NCBI GenBank assembly: GCA_028023455.1
Contig: JAQFVV010012422.1
Location: forward strand, 8,468,337-8,532,336
Length of the DNA: 64,000 nucleotides
Direction of reading: 5' to 3'
Origin: Epiperipatus broadwayi
Taxonomy: Eukaryota > Onychophora > Udeonychophora > Euonychophora > Peripatidae
The notes below the pieces were generated by a model. That model ran no database searches. It was not told the DNA's origin and saw nothing but the letters and a program-made list of their open reading frames with translations. Shown piece by piece: positions 61,194-64,000 of the stretch; the stretch's first letter is position 1, and every line of letters starts with the position of its first letter. The translations under genes were made by a program, and so were the position numbers.

Positions 61194-62152
61194 ACATATT
61201 AATTCATAATTAAGTAACTAGCCAACATCAAATAAAAAATTCACTAATGGTTTCTATACAAAGGCAGACTTCTCAGATGACATATTTGTATAGAAATACT
61301 AAAAATACATTTATATAGTTAGTGAATGTTTTGAGTACGATGTTTTTGAATAACTATTAATTGATTTGAATTTTATTATATTTGAAAGATTACAACTAAT
61401 GTTAAATTTCTATTGCTCATGATCAAAACCGATTCAAAATATTGTGGATGACAAGTTTAAATGCCCAAATGATATCATTTGCTGCTTTCGGAATTTACAT
61501 CACTAACATTACATAAAATCATGATTTAAGATTATTGGAACGTTGTTCTGACTTTAGTTTTCTACCCGAGGGCCAATTCAAAATTGTAACGACATTATTT
61601 TCAATATGTTGTACAATGTAGTGTTTTCAACTTGCCTTAACTTCGGTTACTTGTATTTGTAAGTTATAAAATATATCTGCTTTCATAGCCTATATTATAA
61701 AACATTTCTGTGCATTTTAAATTTCAAAAATAATTTCTTGTGATTGAACCTTTTTTTTTTTTTTTTTGCAATTTAAAGCAGATGCTATTTGTACAACATT
61801 AAATAAAGAACGTTCAATATTTAAAAATTGTGATTTCTTAAATAACTATTCTTTAATACATTATTTTTCATTTATACTATGAAGCACAAATATCTTAAGA
61901 TCTAATTTTAATAGATTGTATGTTTTCTCTAATTTGCGTTATAGTAGATCTTTTATTTATATCTAATTTGTAGTCATACTATAGCATTTACTTTTAAACA
62001 AAATATTAGCAAAAGCATAGCAGACGATTTTTATTAGCCGTTCTAAAAAAATATTAACTTTACTCCAATTCATAAATAAAAGTAAATGCACACATTTTTT
62101 GTAGTAAAATTGATAATATTAATAACAATAATAATTAAAAATATGTAATAAC

Positions 62153-62228
62153 CTTCTGCTTTCTTATTTAATACACTGAAACATTCTGTCAATGATAAAC
62201 ACGCTTCTCCTTTATTGAACTCCGCCAT
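62153..62228 (-). CDS. JMJD7: JMJD7 exon 1 (start codon to residue 25)
   Basis: The minus strand gives ATG GCG GAG..., encoding MAEFNKGEACLSLTECFSVL and then NKKAE, before the donor gttatt. It exits in phase 1, and the leftover G joins exon 2's AT to give Asp26. The joined reading ..NKKAED-FFIPKNIP lines up with human ..AARELCVPLAVP. The start is chosen because it begins MAE like the human protein, has the favourable context gcaaaATGG, and no better upstream ATG continues the frame. Coding length is 76 bp. It is followed by the 25.8-kb first intron. The 5' UTR above 62228 is uncharted. Confidence 0.9.
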
Positions 62229-62232
62229 TTTG
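62221..62232 (-). promoter_or_regulatory. TISU/YY1-like element over the start codon
   Basis: The minus strand reads CAAAATGGCGGA across the JMJD7 ATG. It differs from the TISU consensus (SAASATGGCGGC) at two positions and contains the YY1 core ATGGCGG. TISU elements combine TATA-less promoter activity with initiation from very short 5' UTRs. No TATA box is evident in the ~100 bp upstream, although the AT-rich background makes that weak evidence. Confidence 0.5.
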
Positions 62233-63080
62233 CAAACTCCGCAGTTTATTTATTTATTTCCAATAAGATTATAGAAAAATAATTAAAACTTCCTGATATA
62301 ATCATGGTCTTTAGTTAGTGCTTTATTTGATTAATTTATAATGCTTATAACAAATTTCATTTTAATATTATAAATCAGTAATAGAATATCAAATTTATTA
62401 AATATCATTTTTTAGAAAATGGCTATAAAATAATGTTAGAATAAATTCCGTAGGTAGATGTTTAATGTAATGTATAAATTAGACTTTGTCATCATTTTGT
62501 GAATTTTTCGTTTTAATTCCTGGATGAGTGCTGTCATTATGATGAACAAGAATAAAATATAATGCAATATTTGTTTATTTAAAACTTCTTTAATGTATTT
62601 TTAAATTTTTAGCTTAATGCTAATGAAAGGTCACTGCTTTTTCAAGTTTGTAGCAACTGTTGTCAAAAGTAAATGAGAAATTTATTAAGTATTGTTTAAA
62701 TGTTATATTCATTGAATATCCTTAATAGGCACAAAATAAGTCAGATATCAGCTGATTAGAAAATTATGATATTAATGAATTAATCAGAATTTGTTCTCCC
62801 TCAATTCATATTCAATAAATAGTTAACATGATTTTTAAAAAGATCAACATACATCAAAAGTGGAAATGGTAATGAAAGCCTTCATAAACTTAATATCAAG
62901 CTCGATTGTTACATTCTGTCTACGAAAGGGTTGCTGTAATTAGGTACTTAGCATAGATGTGTCTTCCTGCTAGCAGCATTGGTTTGACAGCAGTCTTAAA
63001 AAAGCTTATCTTCCTTTAAAAGAAAACTTGTGCTCTTATTTTTATCAACTATAATGTATAATGTATATGATCCAACAGAT
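62233..63080. other. JMJD7 upstream region
   Basis: This region should contain the promoter and 5' UTR. A GC-richer spot (actgcggagtttgc) precedes the ATG. Beyond about 62270 it is AT-rich, with no exon of a divergent gene recognised. Confidence 0.4.
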
Positions 63081-63084
63081 AATT

Positions 63085-63365
63085 TCAATCCAATTATTTT
63101 CTGAACAATCACTATAATCTCTCAATAAAAGTTATTCCAGACAAAATACAATCTTCAAAATAATTACCGATTCCAAGTCTGTGCTTTCCCTTTATAATAA
63201 AAGAACTTCACAGTACGCTTGGATTTATCAATACTACTTTGAATAATTTAAATGTGATTTGGCTAATTATTTCAATCTAATTTTCAGCCAATCACTATAT
63301 CTCTTCACTGCCATTAAAGTTATTCAGAAGAGAATATAATCTTCAAAATAGATATGTTTCCAAGT
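63085..63365. repeat. Imperfect direct repeat, ~95-bp units
   Basis: The segment at 63085-63180 (tttcaatccaatta... caatcttcaaaataattacc) recurs at about 63268-63365 (tttcaatctaatttt... aatcttcaaaatagatatg) with many substitutions. This looks like an old tandem array or part of a transposon. Confidence 0.6.
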
Positions 63366-63369
63366 TCTT

Positions 63370-64000
63370 GAACATCTTCCTGCATTGTTCTCATTTGTGA
63401 TGACTAGGTTCTTTGGCACTTTCACTTCTTTCTGGATTTGGTCATGTTGAGTCTATTTGCTTTGGCATCTGTAGATGGTTTGAGTCCCTCAGTTTTAACC
63501 ATATAGGCAGTGATGATATCCCAAATTTCCAAGAACCAGTTCTCTAAAAGTAGGTTGTATTTAAGAACCTGTTCTGTTTATTTTTCTTTTTTCTAAGCAT
63601 GGAAGCAAATCACTTCTCGGTTTCATACCTCAGAAATTTTGTATGACCCCCCCACACACACACACAAAAGTGCTGCAGTGCACATGCGCACTATGATGTA
63701 CTTTGCAATCTCACTTATGGAATTAAAAAAGAATTAAACCCTTTTTATAATTGGAAAAAAACATTTATTTGGCAAGATATTTCCATATTGACATTCTAGT
63801 CACATCATATGTCTTTTTAGGTTGATGATGCTTTTTGACTATAGCATCATCAGCTGTATTGTGATTTCTTAGCCAAACTTGAACTGAGTCACTGCAATCC
63901 CAGTGATCTAATGGAAGATCTATCCAATTTATTACTAGAAGAATTTGCCACATTTTTCACTTCAAGGTGATTTCTTTTTCTGAATAAATTGTGTTTACCA
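63370..64000. other. Unassigned complex sequence upstream of JMJD7
   Basis: It is less AT-rich than the introns. A 62-codon minus-strand frame (63765-63953, WQILLVINWIDLPLDHWDCS) and short open pieces near 63400-63480 have protein-like composition, but no family is recognised. A C-run followed by (CA)n lies at about 63647-63667. It is probably a decayed transposon. Confidence 0.3.

Larger units (their letters stand above)
36398..62152 (-). other. JMJD7 intron 1 (overall content)
   Basis: This intron is about 25.8 kb, from donor gttatt to acceptor ttttgttttag on the minus strand. It contains two diverged MITE-family copies (36590, 36985), a LINE relic (38150-40930) with a nested SINE, a possible old LTR-like stretch (41300-43620), a 7.4-kb non-autonomous LTR element (43625-51003), a 58-bp tandem repeat (52209), a GC-richer region (55480-57150), a MITE containing a SINE (60676-60981) and another MITE (61069). 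The stretches 37220-38140, 53200-55470, 57350-59780 and 61200-62150 are AT-rich, with nothing recognisable. Confidence 0.8.

Overview
The window is AT-rich, repeat-laden animal DNA. By eye G+C is well under 40 percent. Coding capacity is very low, with many homopolymer runs and decayed transposons. Taxonomy cannot be fixed from the sequence alone. The gene architecture and transposon types (K02A2.6-like Ty3/Gypsy, RTE-like LINEs, tRNA-derived SINEs, many MITEs) suggest an invertebrate with a large genome, such as a mollusc or arthropod.

The one recognisable host gene fills almost the whole window on the minus strand. It encodes JMJD7, a JmjC-fold 2-oxoglutarate/Fe(II) lysyl hydroxylase. I assembled six coding exons by reading the minus strand: exon 1 (62153-62228), exon 2 (36244-36397), exon 3 (29950-30203), exon 4 (16635-16691), exon 5 (9679-9774) and exon 6 (59-132). 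All junctions have GT donors and AG acceptors with compatible phases, giving a continuous 237-residue N-terminal part that aligns with human JMJD7. The last exon or exons, holding the third iron ligand, lie beyond the left edge. The five complete introns are about 26, 6, 13, 7 and 9.5 kb. The promoter and 5' UTR lie just above 62228, with a TISU/YY1-like motif over the start codon.

The introns are transposon graveyards. Intron 5 holds a decayed minus-strand Ty3/Gypsy element (about 1.4-7.4 kb) split by a foreign 2.2 kb block, and a 665-bp palindrome. Intron 4 holds a 285-bp tandem duplication. Intron 3 holds plus-strand LINE fragments, a T-rich probable LINE, foldback elements, a G/C-skewed microsatellite and two exon-like patches. 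Intron 2 holds an RTE-like LINE interrupted by a foldback. Intron 1 holds a second LINE carrying a short tRNA-derived SINE with target-site duplication. It also holds a 7.4-kb non-autonomous LTR element with about 1.6-kb LTRs and a triplicated leader/gag start, and a MITE that contains a tRNA-derived SINE.

No operon-like or defence-like system was found. The most notable items are the complete exon map of JMJD7, the triplicated LTR-element leader and the MITE/SINE composite.
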